64,000 nt of DNA from Corynebacterium pollutisoli (GTDB taxonomy: Bacteria > Actinomycetota > Actinomycetes > Mycobacteriales > Mycobacteriaceae): contig NZ_FXAR01000006.1 of assembly GCF_900177745.1 (NCBI RefSeq), positions 1 to 64,000 on the forward strand, read 5' to 3'. The notes below the pieces were generated by a model. The model was not told the origin of the DNA. It was given only the letters and a program-made list of their open reading frames with translations, and ran no database searches. The position numbers were made by a program, and so were the translations under genes. Position 1 is the stretch's first letter. Each line of letters begins with the position of its first letter. Below are positions 19,455 through 28,938 of this stretch, in pieces.

Positions 19455-20146
19455 CCTTCTCGAACATGCCCGACGGCGGCCTCATCCTCGCCGTCGACGG
19501 CCCCTCCGGCACCGGCAAGTCGACGACCTGCCGCGCGTTGGCCAAGCGACTCGACGCCAAGTACGTCGACACCGGTGCCATGTACCGGGTCGCCACTCTC
19601 GCGGTGCTCCGCGCAGGCGTCGACCCCACCGACACGGAGGCCGTCATCGCGGCCACCCGCGATCTGCCGCTGGCCGTCAACGACGATCCGGATTCCACCG
19701 AAGTGCTTCTCGACGGGGAGAACGTCGCTGCCGAGATCCGCGGTCGTGAGGTCACCCAGAATGTCTCCGCCGTCTCCGCGGTGCCGGAGGTCCGCGAGAA
19801 TCTCGTCGCCCTGCAGCGTCGTCTCGCTGCTCAGGCGCACCGCGCCATCGTCGAGGGTCGGGACATCGGCACCGTCGTGCTTGCCGACGCCCCCGTCAAG
19901 GCCTATCTCACCGCCTCCCCGGAGATCCGCGCCCGCCGCCGCTACAACCAGGATCGCTCCGCCGGTCGGGAGGCGGACTTCGCCACCGTGCTCGCGGATG
20001 TGATCCGCCGCGACGAGCTCGACTCCTCGCGCACCACCTCGCCCCTGCGCCCCGCAGAGGACGCGCACCTCATCGACACCTCCGAGATGACCCTCGACCA
20101 GGTGCTCGAGACCCTCATCAACCTTGTGAAGGAGTCGCAGCGATGA
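19451..20146 (+). CDS. cmk: Cytidylate kinase
   Basis: 231 residues. Phosphorylates CMP and dCMP. The P-loop is [31 protein letters not shown] and [16 protein letters not shown] follow in the usual order. The GTG at 19451 overlaps the rluB stop; an in-frame ATG at 19466 is the alternative start. The stop overlaps the der start. Confidence 0.95.
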   Translation: MTFSNMPDGGLILAVDGPSGTGKSTTCRALAKRLDAKYVDTGAMYRVATLAVLRAGVDPTDTEAVIAATRDLPLAVNDDPDSTEVLLDGENVAAEIRGREVTQNVSAVSAVPEVRENLVALQRRLAAQAHRAIVEGRDIGTVVLADAPVKAYLTASPEIRARRRYNQDRSAGREADFATVLADVIRRDELDSSRTTSPLRPAEDAHLIDTSEMTLDQVLETLINLVKESQR

Positions 20147-21660
20147 CCGACAACAACGACGAGATGGAGACCGAGTTCATCTTCCCGGGTGAGCACGACA
20201 TCGACGAGTCCGAACTCACCGACGCCGAGCAGTGGGCCGACGAGGACTTCGAGATCGAGGAGTACGACTTCGAGGACATGACCGAGGAGGAGTGGGCCGC
20301 CCTCGAGGAGAAGCTGGGCGTCGAGCACAACGAACACCTCGAGGAGGAGCTGTGCACCGTCGCCATCGTCGGCCGTCCCAACGTGGGCAAGTCGACGCTG
20401 GTCAACCGCTTCCTGGGGCGTCGGGAAGCGGTCGTCGAGGACTTCCCCGGCGTCACCCGTGACCGCATCTCCTACATCGCGGAGTGGGGCGGCCGCCGCT
20501 ACTTCGTCCAGGACACCGGCGGCTGGGACCCCAACGTCAAGGGGATCCACGGGGCCATCGCCCGCCAGGCGGAGGTGGCCATGCAGACCGCGGACGTCAT
20601 CGTCATGGTCGTGGACACGAAGGTCGGCATCACCGAGACCGACGCCGTCATGGCGAAGAAGCTGCAGAAGGCCGAGGTTCCGGTTCTCCTCGTGGCGAAC
20701 AAGTTCGACTCCGACTCCCTCTACGCCGACATGGCGGAGTTCTACGCGCTTGGCCTCGGCGACCCGTGGCCGGTCTCCGCGCTCCACGGCCGTGGCGGCG
20801 CCGACGTCCTCGACGAGGTGCTGCGCCTGTTCCCGGAGAAGCCGCGCGCGGCGTCGATCACCGAGGGGCCGCGTCGCGTGGCGCTCGTCGGTAAGCCGAA
20901 TGTGGGCAAATCCTCTCTGCTCAACAAGGTGTCGAAGGAGGAGCGCTCCGTCGTCGACAACGTGCCCGGCACCACCGTCGACCCGGTCGACTCCCTCGTG
21001 CAGCTGGAGCAGAAGCTGTGGAAGTTCGTCGACACCGCCGGCCTGCGCAAGAAGGTCAAGACCGCGCAGGGCCACGAGTACTACGCCTCCCTGCGCACCC
21101 GCGCCGCCATCGACGCCGCCGAGGTGTGCGTCATGCTCATCGACGCCTCCGAGCCCATCTCCGAGCAGGACCAGCGCGTCCTGGCGATGGTGCTGGAGTC
21201 CGGCAAGGCACTGGTCATCGCGTTCAACAAGTGGGACCTCATGGACGAGGACCGCCGTGACCTCCTCGACCGCGAGATCGACCAGCAGCTCGGCCACCTG
21301 CCGTGGGTGACCCGCATCAACATCTCCGCGCAGACCGGCCGCGCTCTCCAGAGACTCGAGCCCGCCATGATCGAGGCCCTCGAGAGCTGGGACAAGCGCA
21401 TCTCCACCGGCCAGCTCAACAACTGGCTGCGCGAGGCCATCGCCGCGAACCCGCCGCCGATGAAGGCTGGCCGCCTGCCGCGCGTCATGTTCGCCACGCA
21501 GGCATCCACCCGCCCGCCGGTGATCGTCCTGTTCACCACCGGGTTCCTCGACGCCGGTTACCGCCGCTACCTGGAGCGCAAGTTCCGCGAGCGTTTCGGT
21601 TTCCACGGTTCGCCGGTGCGCATCGCGGTGCGTATCCGCGAGCGACGCGCCCGGAAGTAG
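20143..21660 (+). CDS. der: GTPase Der (EngA)
   Basis: 505 residues. A ribosome-assembly GTPase with two G domains: [14 protein letters not shown] with DTGGWD, and [14 protein letters not shown] with DTAGLRKK, followed by a KH-like C-terminal domain. An acidic extension of about 65 residues precedes the first G domain, as in other corynebacterial Der proteins. It is the last gene of the pldP-to-der run. Confidence 0.96.
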   Translation: MTDNNDEMETEFIFPGEHDIDESELTDAEQWADEDFEIEEYDFEDMTEEEWAALEEKLGVEHNEHLEEELCTVAIVGRPNVGKSTLVNRFLGRREAVVEDFPGVTRDRISYIAEWGGRRYFVQDTGGWDPNVKGIHGAIARQAEVAMQTADVIVMVVDTKVGITETDAVMAKKLQKAEVPVLLVANKFDSDSLYADMAEFYALGLGDPWPVSALHGRGGADVLDEVLRLFPEKPRAASITEGPRRVALVGKPNVGKSSLLNKVSKEERSVVDNVPGTTVDPVDSLVQLEQKLWKFVDTAGLRKKVKTAQGHEYYASLRTRAAIDAAEVCVMLIDASEPISEQDQRVLAMVLESGKALVIAFNKWDLMDEDRRDLLDREIDQQLGHLPWVTRINISAQTGRALQRLEPAMIEALESWDKRISTGQLNNWLREAIAANPPPMKAGRLPRVMFATQASTRPPVIVLFTTGFLDAGYRRYLERKFRERFGFHGSPVRIAVRIRERRARK

Positions 21661-21664
21661 CCCG

Positions 21665-22546
21665 TTGCGCCGCGTCCTCGCCGCCCCCTGGCGGTGCTGC
21701 CCCTGGGGGCCTGCGCGTCGGAGGAGGTGTCGTCGTCACCGAGGTGGTGACGGTGACCGAAGCGGCAACCCCGGCGGAGCCTCTCTACCGGGAGGTTCCT
21801 GCCGAGCCTTTCGCCGGGGGCCGCGGGCACACCTTCGCTTCCTCCGACGGGGTGACCGAGTGCGAGGTGTTTCCCGCGCTGGCCGGGATGGACACGGTTC
21901 TCGACCCACGGGCGGGGGAGTGCGTCTCGTGGAGCCCGGGGCGTGAGGACGAATCCCTCATCATCTTCTCGCAGCACGGCGACGACTCCTTCTCCTCCGA
22001 CGCGAGTCCTTCCCTGCCGCGGCGCTGAGGCAATGACCACCACACCCTCCACTCAGGTGAACTGGTGCGCTTCGGCCCGTTGACGTGCTTTTGCGCGCGC
22101 CCCGGCGCGCTGGCGTGCGTCGACGTGTACGGGGGAGAGGGCTTCGAACTCGCCGACGGGGCCTACCGGGAGTTCCACTGGGACGATGCGGTCAACATCC
22201 TGGAGCACCCCGACGGTACCCGCGAGATCATCGGTGAACTGGTGCGGCTCGACTTCGACAACGGCGGGCACATCTTCTGCGACCGCAACGACGACTACTT
22301 CAACTGCGGCGGCGCGACCGGCCTGGACTTTCCGCCCGGCTCCAACGCGGTGAGCTTCTACCGCGGTGCGGAGGACGGGCACGGGACCGGTGACATGGGC
22401 GAGTTCCAGGCCCAGGCGCAGGGCGCGGGCCGGGGAGTGTTCTTTCCGCGGGCTTGACCTTCGAAAACACCGGCACCCGGGCGACGTTCACCACGTCGGA
22501 GGGGAAGAGCTTCTGGGTGGGGGGCGACGGGTTCGGTGACAGATGA
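21665..22546 (+). pseudogene. Decayed lipoprotein gene, copy 1
   Basis: A fragmentary relative of the gene at 23189-24156. Starting at TTG 21665, the expected signal peptide with lipobox LGAC appears only if a base is added in CCCCC 21684-21688. A second shift is needed near 21728-21732 to reach VVTEVVTVTEAATPAE. An in-frame TGA occurs at 22026-22028, and another shift before 22457 is needed to reach the conserved tail RATFTTSEGKSFWVG, which ends at 22546. Shared segments such as VRLDFDNGG and the tail show the relationship. At least four lesions make it non-functional. Confidence 0.8.
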
Positions 22547-23265
22547 CCGTCCCCACCGGTCCCATCGACCCGCCGCCGCTGGTCCGCGCCCTCTCCGCGG
22601 ACGCGACCCCGGTGTGGGTCAGCGGCCTTCGCGGCGTCACGTGGCGCCTGTCCCATTCGTACCTCAAGGTCGGCCCCGGTCATCACGCCGCGGAGGCCGA
22701 GCGCCTCGCCTGGCTCGGCAGCCTTGATCTGCCGTTCCACGTTCCCGGCGTCCTCGGCGTCGGCCCGGATCATCTGCACACGACGCTTATCGACGCCGCC
22801 CCGCCGCTTAATCCCGCCGATCCCGGCGCCGCTGCGCATGCGTTGGGCCGGGCGCTGCGGATGTTCCACGATGCGGTGCCCGTGACCGGCTGCCCCTTCG
22901 TGTGGGGACCGCTACGTGGGGACGAGGACCTCGTCGTCTGCCACGGTGACGCGTGCAACCCCAACTGGCTCCTCGGGGCGGATCTCGGGTTCGTGGGGAC
23001 CGTCGACCTGGGAAACCTCGGTGTCGACGACCGCTGGGCCGACATTGCGCCGGCAGTCCAGTCCCTGGCCTGGAACGGAATGGAGGGGCAGGACGCCGCC
23101 TTCCCCCGGGGGTACGGCATCGAGCTGGATGAGGAGAAGTTCGACAGTTATCTAGAGCGGTGGAATCGCGCCAGACAGGCTTGGTTTCATGAAGCTGCGT
23201 GCCTCGGTAGTGGGGGTCCTGGCTGCGGGAGCTTTGGTGCTCGCCGGCTGTACGGGTTCCGCTGA
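22543..23265 (+). CDS. Aminoglycoside phosphotransferase-like kinase
   Basis: 240 residues. VVCHGDACNPNWLL contains the Brenner motif HGDxxxxN, and GTVDLGNLGVDDRWADIA the metal-binding DxG, as in APH(3')-type kinases. The N-terminal lobe is short and its nucleotide-binding Lys is not certain. Substrate cannot be assigned; a resistance role should not be assumed. The frame runs 77 bp into the following lipoprotein gene; its natural C-terminus was probably near SYLERWNRA. It is sandwiched between two related lipoprotein pseudogenes. Confidence 0.7.
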   Translation: MTVPTGPIDPPPLVRALSADATPVWVSGLRGVTWRLSHSYLKVGPGHHAAEAERLAWLGSLDLPFHVPGVLGVGPDHLHTTLIDAAPPLNPADPGAAAHALGRALRMFHDAVPVTGCPFVWGPLRGDEDLVVCHGDACNPNWLLGADLGFVGTVDLGNLGVDDRWADIAPAVQSLAWNGMEGQDAAFPRGYGIELDEEKFDSYLERWNRARQAWFHEAACLGSGGPGCGSFGARRLYGFR

Positions 23266-24156
23266 CGACGTCGTCGTGGTCACCGAGGTAGTGACAGAGG
23301 AGGTCGCTGCAGGAGCCTCCTCGGATGCCCCGCGGACGCCGCGACGGCGCCCCTGAGCGGAACCCGGTACAGATTGGTCGAAGACGTGGAGCGTTTCAGT
23401 GAGGGCACCGAAACGTACCTATTTTCTTCCCCCGACGGGGAGATCGAGTGTCAGATCGTCGAGCAGTCCGTCAGTTCGGGTCCTTCGCCTGAGTTCGGAG
23501 GCGGGTGTGTCAACGAGGGACTTGAGTCGCCGCGCGGTTCGACGGTGATGTTCGCTACCCAGTCACCCGAGGAGTTCAGCTGGGAGCTGGATCCTGGCAG
23601 CTACCCGGGTCACTTCTACGGGGGTGGTCCTGCTCTCGAGGTCGGAGAAGTCATCCTCATGAGTCCACTGCTGTGTTTCGTACCGGATGAAGATTCATTG
23701 GGGTGTCTCATGCCCCGGGACCTGAGGGGATTTCTCGTCGAAGGAGCGGAGACGAGGGTTATTGACGCTTCCAATTATTCAGAGATTTTCGGGGGAGAGA
23801 TCCTCGTCCCGTTCATTAGATTGGAGTTCGATAACGGTGGGTCGGTCATCTGCTACGAAGGCACGTCCGATGTCACTTACACCTGCGGCGACGCATGGGA
23901 CCTGGACTTCCCCAATATGGAGGGCTCGACGGTGCAGTCCAACGCCGTGTTCTTTGACGTCAGCGGCGCCCAGCCTGTCGTCAAGGGCCACAACGCCTCG
24001 AACGTCGGCCTGGCCGGTGAGAACGCCCAGTCCACCCCACCGGGCACCTACCACCATTACGGCTTCACCATCGAGCACGATGGCGAGCGGGCGACGTTCA
24101 CCACGCCGCAGGGCGGGACATTCTGGGTGGGTGTCGACGGGGTCGGCGTGGACTAG
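23189..24156 (+). pseudogene. Lipoprotein gene, copy 2, with one frameshift
   Basis: ATG 23189 starts a lipoprotein signal MKLRASVVGVLAAGALVLAG with the lipobox Cys following, then DDVVVVTEVVTEEVAAG. The frame ends at TGA 23354. The rest (SGTRYRLVEDVERFSEGTET to GGTFWVGVDGVGVD, stop 24156) lies in the next frame. Adding one C to CCCC 23328-23331 would join them through a natural Ala/Asp linker. This is the only lesion, so the gene was lost recently or the base is a sequencing error. The body is an uncharacterised secreted domain with several Cys. Confidence 0.72.
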
Positions 24157-24929
24157 CGCTCCAGCACGAACGCATCCGTGCGGTAGGGGATGGCCAGCAG
24201 CTGCCCGGGCTGGTACTCGAGACGGTCGAAGAGGTACCAGCGCAGGTTCTCCGTCATGCGCTTCCGCACCTCCGGACCGGACTTGAGCCAGTAGGACCGG
24301 GAGGCCATGAGGTCGAAGAGCTGCTCCACGCACAGGTGCTGCACCCAGGTGGTGCGCAGCTCGCCCGCCAGGTGCCACGGTGCGTGGACCTCCGGGATGA
24401 ACCCCGGGCGCTGGATGTCGCCGGAGTGCATGATGCGGGCCAGGCGCAGGATCCACGGGTGGGAGACGTCGAGGTTGTTCCACACCAGTACGACCCGACC
24501 CCCGGGGCGGACGACGCGGTCCAGCTCGGCGCAGGCCTCGGCGGCGTCGACCCAGTGCCAGGTCTGGGCGCAGGTGACGGCGTCGACGGAGGCGGCGCGC
24601 AGGCCGGTGGCCTCGGCGGTGGACCGCCACACGGGGATGGGCAGTGAGCGGAGCACCCGGACCATGTCCGGTGAGGGGTCGGAGGCCAGGACGTCGTGGC
24701 CGGCGTCGATAAGCGGGGCGGTGAGCTTGCCGGTGCCGGCACCGAGGTCGGCGACGGTGCGGCAGCCGTCGACAAGCTCCAGCACCGCGGGAGGATAACC
24801 GGGACGCACGTCGTCGTATGTGTCGGCGCCGCTGCGGAACGCCCATGCGGACTCACGGCGGTGGGCGGCGTCGGCGAATTCCGGGGTGTCCTTGGTGGAC
24901 GCCTTCCGGAAGGCGGGGGAGAGGGTCAC
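24153..24929 (-). CDS. Class I SAM-dependent methyltransferase
   Basis: 258 residues. SAM motif VADLGAGTGKLTAPL, followed by VLASDPSPDMV, AEATGLRAASVDAVTCAQTW and VVRPGGRVVLVWNN, in UbiE/Coq5-like order. Substrate unknown. GTG start at 24929; minus-strand TATCTT (24937-24942) ends 7 nt upstream, so it is probably leaderless. Its stop overlaps the convergent lipoprotein stop in a CTAG. Confidence 0.88.
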   Translation of the reverse strand: MTLSPAFRKASTKDTPEFADAAHRRESAWAFRSGADTYDDVRPGYPPAVLELVDGCRTVADLGAGTGKLTAPLIDAGHDVLASDPSPDMVRVLRSLPIPVWRSTAEATGLRAASVDAVTCAQTWHWVDAAEACAELDRVVRPGGRVVLVWNNLDVSHPWILRLARIMHSGDIQRPGFIPEVHAPWHLAGELRTTWVQHLCVEQLFDLMASRSYWLKSGPEVRKRMTENLRWYLFDRLEYQPGQLLAIPYRTDAFVLER

Positions 24930-24935
24930 GCCAAG

Positions 24936-24942
24936 TAAGATA
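24936..24942. promoter_or_regulatory. Overlapping divergent -10 elements
   Basis: TAAGATA reads TAAGAT (24936-24941) on the plus strand, 8 nt before the ABC exporter ATG at 24950. It reads TATCTT (24942-24937) on the minus strand, 7 nt before the methyltransferase GTG at 24929. The 20-bp intergenic space therefore holds two opposed, overlapping -10 boxes for two apparently leaderless genes. Confidence 0.55.
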
Positions 24943-24949
24943 GCCGATC

Positions 24950-26374
24950 ATGGCCCGACTCCCCGCCGCCGACGATCCCCGTTGGCTCCCCAAGACCGTC
25001 CTCTCCCGCTGGCGCTGGACGGTACCGGCGGGCATCTTCATGGCGGTCAGTTTCCTGTCCAACGGCCTGTCGCCGGTGATCATCGGCCGGGCGATCGACG
25101 ACCTGGACCGCGTGTTCTGGTGGATCGGGGTGCTGGCGGGCACGTTCATCATGGGCATGGTGGCCAGCTGGTTCGGCCGCCGCCTGCTCAACCGGTCGAT
25201 CCTGGTCATCGGGCACGACCTGCGTATGGTGGTCACCGACCGCATCCAGGATCCCCGCGGCGTCGGCGGTCGGCGGCGCACGCCGGGCGAACTGCTGTCG
25301 ATCGCGTCCTCGGACACCCAGCGCGTGGCGGATGCGGTGTTCATGACCGTGTTCCCCGTGGCGGAGGTCGCGTCGGTGCTCTACGTGGGCATCATGATGC
25401 TCTACATCAGTGTGCCGCTGGGCATCGCGGTGCTCATCGGCGGGCCGTTGCTCGTGTGGATCGCGCTGGTCGCGGCGGGTCCGCTCCGTCGGCGCTCGGG
25501 GAAGCGGCAGGCGGCCCTGGCCCGCGCCGCGGCGACCGCCACCGACGTGGTGCAGGGTCTGCGCATCCTCAAGGGACTCGGCGCGGTGGACACCGTCCGC
25601 AGCCGCTACCTGCGGGTCTCCGACGAGGCCTACGAGCGCACCGTCGACGCCAACCTCGCACAGGCCCGGCTCAACGCCACGACCGACGCCACCGGTTCGC
25701 TCTACGTCATCGCGGTCGCGGTGGCCGCGGCGTGGCTGGCGCTCGACGGTCAGATGAGCATCGGTGAGCTCATCACCGCCATCGGCCTCACGCAGTTCGT
25801 CATCATGCCGATGACCATGCTGGGCAAGAACATCGCCTCCCGCTGGGCTGCGGCGCAGGCCTCGGGGCGTCGTATCCGCGAGGTACTGGCCGCCCCGTAC
25901 GCACTGGAGGAGGAGCACACGGACGTCCCCGACCTGCCCACCGGTCTCACCGTGGTCACCGGTCCGGCGCCGGAGGAGCTCATCCTCGCCCCGCGCGACC
26001 GGGTCGTCGTGGCCCCACACGCGGCGGACCTCTTCGACGGCTCCGTGCTGGACAACGTCCACCCGGATCCGGACCGCGCCCGCCGTGCCCTCGAGGTCGC
26101 GGCCGTGGAGGACATCCCCGGCGGACCGGAGCGGGAGGTCGGGGAGAACGGCCGTAACCTCTCCGGTGGTCAGCGTCAGCGCGTGGCCCTGGCCCGCGCC
26201 ATCGCGGCGGACCCGGAGATCCTCATTCTGCAGGACCCCACGACCGCCGTCGATTCGGTGACGGAGGTGCGCATCAGCGAACGCGTGGCCGCCGCGCGCA
26301 GCGGGAGACCGACGATCGTCTACTCCGATGCGCCGGCCTGGAAGGCCGTGGCCGACAGGGTGGTGACGGCATGA
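24950..26374 (+). CDS. ABC exporter half-transporter with degenerate ATPase domain
   Basis: 474 residues: an exporter-type membrane domain (about 1-310, with helices such as IGVLAGTFIMGMVASWF and LYVIAVAVAAAWLAL) and a shortened nucleotide-binding domain. The signature NLSGGQRQRVALARA is intact. The Walker A loop is absent (VTGPAPEELILAPRDRVVVA in its place), Walker B reads LILQDPTTAVDS with Pro where the catalytic Glu belongs, and the switch His is replaced (VYSDAP). It must pair with the next gene, whose ATG overlaps its stop. Substrate unknown. Confidence 0.87.
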   Translation: MARLPAADDPRWLPKTVLSRWRWTVPAGIFMAVSFLSNGLSPVIIGRAIDDLDRVFWWIGVLAGTFIMGMVASWFGRRLLNRSILVIGHDLRMVVTDRIQDPRGVGGRRRTPGELLSIASSDTQRVADAVFMTVFPVAEVASVLYVGIMMLYISVPLGIAVLIGGPLLVWIALVAAGPLRRRSGKRQAALARAAATATDVVQGLRILKGLGAVDTVRSRYLRVSDEAYERTVDANLAQARLNATTDATGSLYVIAVAVAAAWLALDGQMSIGELITAIGLTQFVIMPMTMLGKNIASRWAAAQASGRRIREVLAAPYALEEEHTDVPDLPTGLTVVTGPAPEELILAPRDRVVVAPHAADLFDGSVLDNVHPDPDRARRALEVAAVEDIPGGPEREVGENGRNLSGGQRQRVALARAIAADPEILILQDPTTAVDSVTEVRISERVAAARSGRPTIVYSDAPAWKAVADRVVTA

Positions 26375-28107
26375 GGTTCCCGCTCGCCGATCTCTGGCAG
26401 GTCCGCCGCGAGGTGGGCCGCCAGATCGCCCGCGTGCCCGGCGCGCGTCGTCAGGGCCTGCTGGCGCTGCTCCTGCTCAGCCTCGGTGCGGCTGCGACGG
26501 TCGCGGTGCCGTGGCAGCTCGGTCGGATCGTCGACATCGTCATCCGGGGTGAGAGCCTGTGGGAGGCCGTGGCCTGGCTGGTCGCGGCCGCCGTCGCCGG
26601 CGCGGGGCTCAGCGCCGCCGGGTTCTTCTACGTCTCGCGGCTGAGCGAGCGCGTCATCGCGCACCTGCGCGAGGAGATGGTGGGCACGGCCCTCGGTCTG
26701 CCCGTGCACCGCGTCGAGGACGCCGGCACGGGTGACCTGGTGTCCCGCTCGACGGATGATGTCGCCGTGCTGTCGTCCGCGGTGACGGAGACGGTGCCCA
26801 TCCTGTCGAGCTCGCTGTTCACCATCCTCGCGACGTCGGTGGCCCTGGTGACGCTCAACTGGCGGTTCCTGCTGGTGCTGGTCGTCGTCGCCCCGCTGTA
26901 CTGGATCGCGTCGCGCCGTTACCTGGCGGTGGCCCCGGGGCGTTACGCCGCCGAGCGTGCGTCCATGGCGGACCGTGCCCGCAAGCTGCTCGAGGCCATT
27001 CACGGCCAGGCCACGGTCCGCGCGTACCGGATGGAGTCCGAGATGCACGAGCGCATCCGGGTCACCTCCCAGGCGGTCGTCGACCACGGGTTCTCGGCCC
27101 GTCTCACCATGATCGTCCTGCAGGTGTGGATGTCGGTGGGTGAGTTCCTCATTCTCGCCGGTGGTCTCATCGTCGGTTGGACGGCGGTGCGCAACGGTGA
27201 CCTCACCGTGGGTGCGGTCACGGCCGCGATGCTCATGCTCATCCGCCTGCGTGGTCCGCTCATGATGTTCATGCGCGTGCTCGACACCGTGCAGTCCGGC
27301 TACGCCTCCCTCACCCGTATCGTCGGCGTGGTCATCGACCCGCCGGCCCCCGTCGCGGACTCCGGTGCCCGCGCCCCGGAGGGCGTCGTCGACATGCGTG
27401 ACGTGAGCTTCTCCTACGGCGGCGACTGGGCGGTGCGCGACGTGTCCCTGAGCATCCGCCCGGGGGAGACGGTGGCGCTCGTCGGTGCCTCCGGCGCCGG
27501 CAAGACGACGGTCGCCGCCCTCCTCGCCGGTCTGCGGGTCCCCGACGAGGGGACCGTGCTTGTCGACGGTGTCGAGGTCTCCTCCCTCTCCGACGCCGAG
27601 CGCGTCGCCCGCCTCGCGATGATCTCCCAGGACGTCCACGTGTTCTCCGGCACCCTCCGCGAGGACCTCACCCTGGCCCGCCCGGACGCCACCGACGCCG
27701 AGCTCGTCGACGCTCTCGAGCGGGTCCACGCCCACTGGTACGGTCAGCTGGCTGACGGCCTGGACACCGAGATCGGCGCCCGCGGCCACCAGCTCGACCC
27801 CGTCGAGGCGCAGCAGCTGGCCCTGGCCCGCATTCTCCTGCTCGACCCGAAGGTCGTCGTCATGGATGAGGCCACCGCCGAATCGGGCTCCGCCGGCGCC
27901 GGCGACCTCGAGGCCGCCGCCGAGGTGGTCACCCGGGACCGCGCGGCCCTCGTTGTCGCGCACCGCCTCGACCAGGCCGCGCAGGCCGACCAGGTGCTCG
28001 TCATGGAGGCCGGGGAGGTCGTCGAGTGCGGCACCCACGAGGAACTTGTCGCCCGGGGCGGCCGCTACACCGACCTGTGGGCGGCGTGGTCGAAGGGGCG
28101 CGCGTGA
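26371..28107 (+). CDS. ABC exporter half-transporter with the functional Walker motifs
   Basis: 578 residues: six-helix exporter domain (about 1-320) plus ATPase domain. Walker A GASGAGKTT, Walker B KVVVMDEATAE with catalytic Glu, and switch His in LVVAHRLDQ are intact. The signature is degenerate (HQLDPVEAQQLALAR instead of LSGGQ). With the partner's intact LSGGQ, only the site made of this Walker A and the partner signature can hydrolyse ATP. The start overlaps the partner's stop, and the stop overlaps the esterase GTG. Confidence 0.92.
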   Translation: MRFPLADLWQVRREVGRQIARVPGARRQGLLALLLLSLGAAATVAVPWQLGRIVDIVIRGESLWEAVAWLVAAAVAGAGLSAAGFFYVSRLSERVIAHLREEMVGTALGLPVHRVEDAGTGDLVSRSTDDVAVLSSAVTETVPILSSSLFTILATSVALVTLNWRFLLVLVVVAPLYWIASRRYLAVAPGRYAAERASMADRARKLLEAIHGQATVRAYRMESEMHERIRVTSQAVVDHGFSARLTMIVLQVWMSVGEFLILAGGLIVGWTAVRNGDLTVGAVTAAMLMLIRLRGPLMMFMRVLDTVQSGYASLTRIVGVVIDPPAPVADSGARAPEGVVDMRDVSFSYGGDWAVRDVSLSIRPGETVALVGASGAGKTTVAALLAGLRVPDEGTVLVDGVEVSSLSDAERVARLAMISQDVHVFSGTLREDLTLARPDATDAELVDALERVHAHWYGQLADGLDTEIGARGHQLDPVEAQQLALARILLLDPKVVVMDEATAESGSAGAGDLEAAAEVVTRDRAALVVAHRLDQAAQADQVLVMEAGEVVECGTHEELVARGGRYTDLWAAWSKGRA

Positions 28108-28928
28108 GACTGTTCGTCATGCTCGTCACCCTGCTTCTGCTCACCGGGTGCACGGCGCCGGTGGAGGAGCCGGTGGCGTCGAGAAGCGTCGGTGCCCCGC
28201 AGAAGACGGTGACGGGAACCGTCTCCGTCGACGGACGCGACCGGACGTTCCGCGTCTCGACGCCCGCCGGGTTCCACCGCGGCAGGCAGTGGCCGGTGGT
28301 GTTCGCCTTCCACGGGTGGAGGGAGTCGGCGGAGACGATGGAGCAGGTCAGCGGGCTGGACAGCGTGAATGCCATCGTCGTCTACCCGGAGGGTGTGGAG
28401 CAGGCCTGGGCACCGGCCCCGTACGCGGCGACGAGCGGGGAGGAGGACCTCGGCTTCGCCCGGGTGCTCCTCGATCACGTGCGTGACGAGTACCCGGTCG
28501 ACGGCTCGCGCATCTTCGCCACCGGCTTCTCCAACGGCGGTGGCTTCGCCGCCTACCTGGGCTGCCACCTGCCGGAGACCTTCCATGCGGTCGCCCCGGT
28601 AGGTGCCGCCTACTATGAGGCGATCCACCTCGGCTGCACCACCGAACCCGTCGCCCGTCTGGACATCCACGGCACCGATGACCGCACGATCCACTACTAC
28701 GGAGGCACCCGCCACGGCGAGCGGTATGAACCGGTCCCGGTGGTGCTCGACCGGGTGGCGGAGAACAACGGCTGCACCCGGTCGACCATGACCAGGCGGA
28801 GTCAGGACGTCATCGTCCAGCACTGGCAGGGCTGCCGGCTGCCCCTGGTCCACGTGCGTGTCGGTGGCGGGGCGCACGTGTGGCCGAAGGAGGCGACAGC
28901 GGAGTTACGGGCGTTCTTCGGCGTGTAG
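28104..28928 (+). CDS. Lipoprotein esterase of the LpqC / PHB-depolymerase type
   Basis: 274 residues, GTG start. Lipoprotein signal MRLFVMLVTLLLLTGC with lipobox Cys16. The alpha/beta hydrolase catalytic residues are visible: Ser in ATGFSNGGGF, Asp in DIHGTDDRTIHYYGG and His in GGGAHVWPKE. Substrate is not clear; relatives include feruloyl esterases and polyhydroxybutyrate depolymerases. Overlap with the ABC exporter (GTGA) suggests one transcript. Confidence 0.87.
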   Translation: MRLFVMLVTLLLLTGCTAPVEEPVASRSVGAPQKTVTGTVSVDGRDRTFRVSTPAGFHRGRQWPVVFAFHGWRESAETMEQVSGLDSVNAIVVYPEGVEQAWAPAPYAATSGEEDLGFARVLLDHVRDEYPVDGSRIFATGFSNGGGFAAYLGCHLPETFHAVAPVGAAYYEAIHLGCTTEPVARLDIHGTDDRTIHYYGGTRHGERYEPVPVVLDRVAENNGCTRSTMTRRSQDVIVQHWQGCRLPLVHVRVGGGAHVWPKEATAELRAFFGV

Positions 28929-28938
28929 CGTGGACCTT

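Noticed and set aside
22543-23265. Aminoglycoside resistance gene
   Set aside because: Only the general kinase motifs are visible, the N-terminal lobe is short and the context is decayed. A resistance call is not supported.
21684-23331. Phase variation through C or G runs (21684, 23328, also 15751)
   Set aside because: The runs are only 4-5 nt, too short for typical slipped-strand switching. Recent mutation or sequencing error is more likely.
23374-24156. An independent gene starting at TTG 23374
   Set aside because: No ribosome-binding site or signal peptide. The missing N-terminus lies just upstream in another frame, so it is the body of a frameshifted lipoprotein gene.
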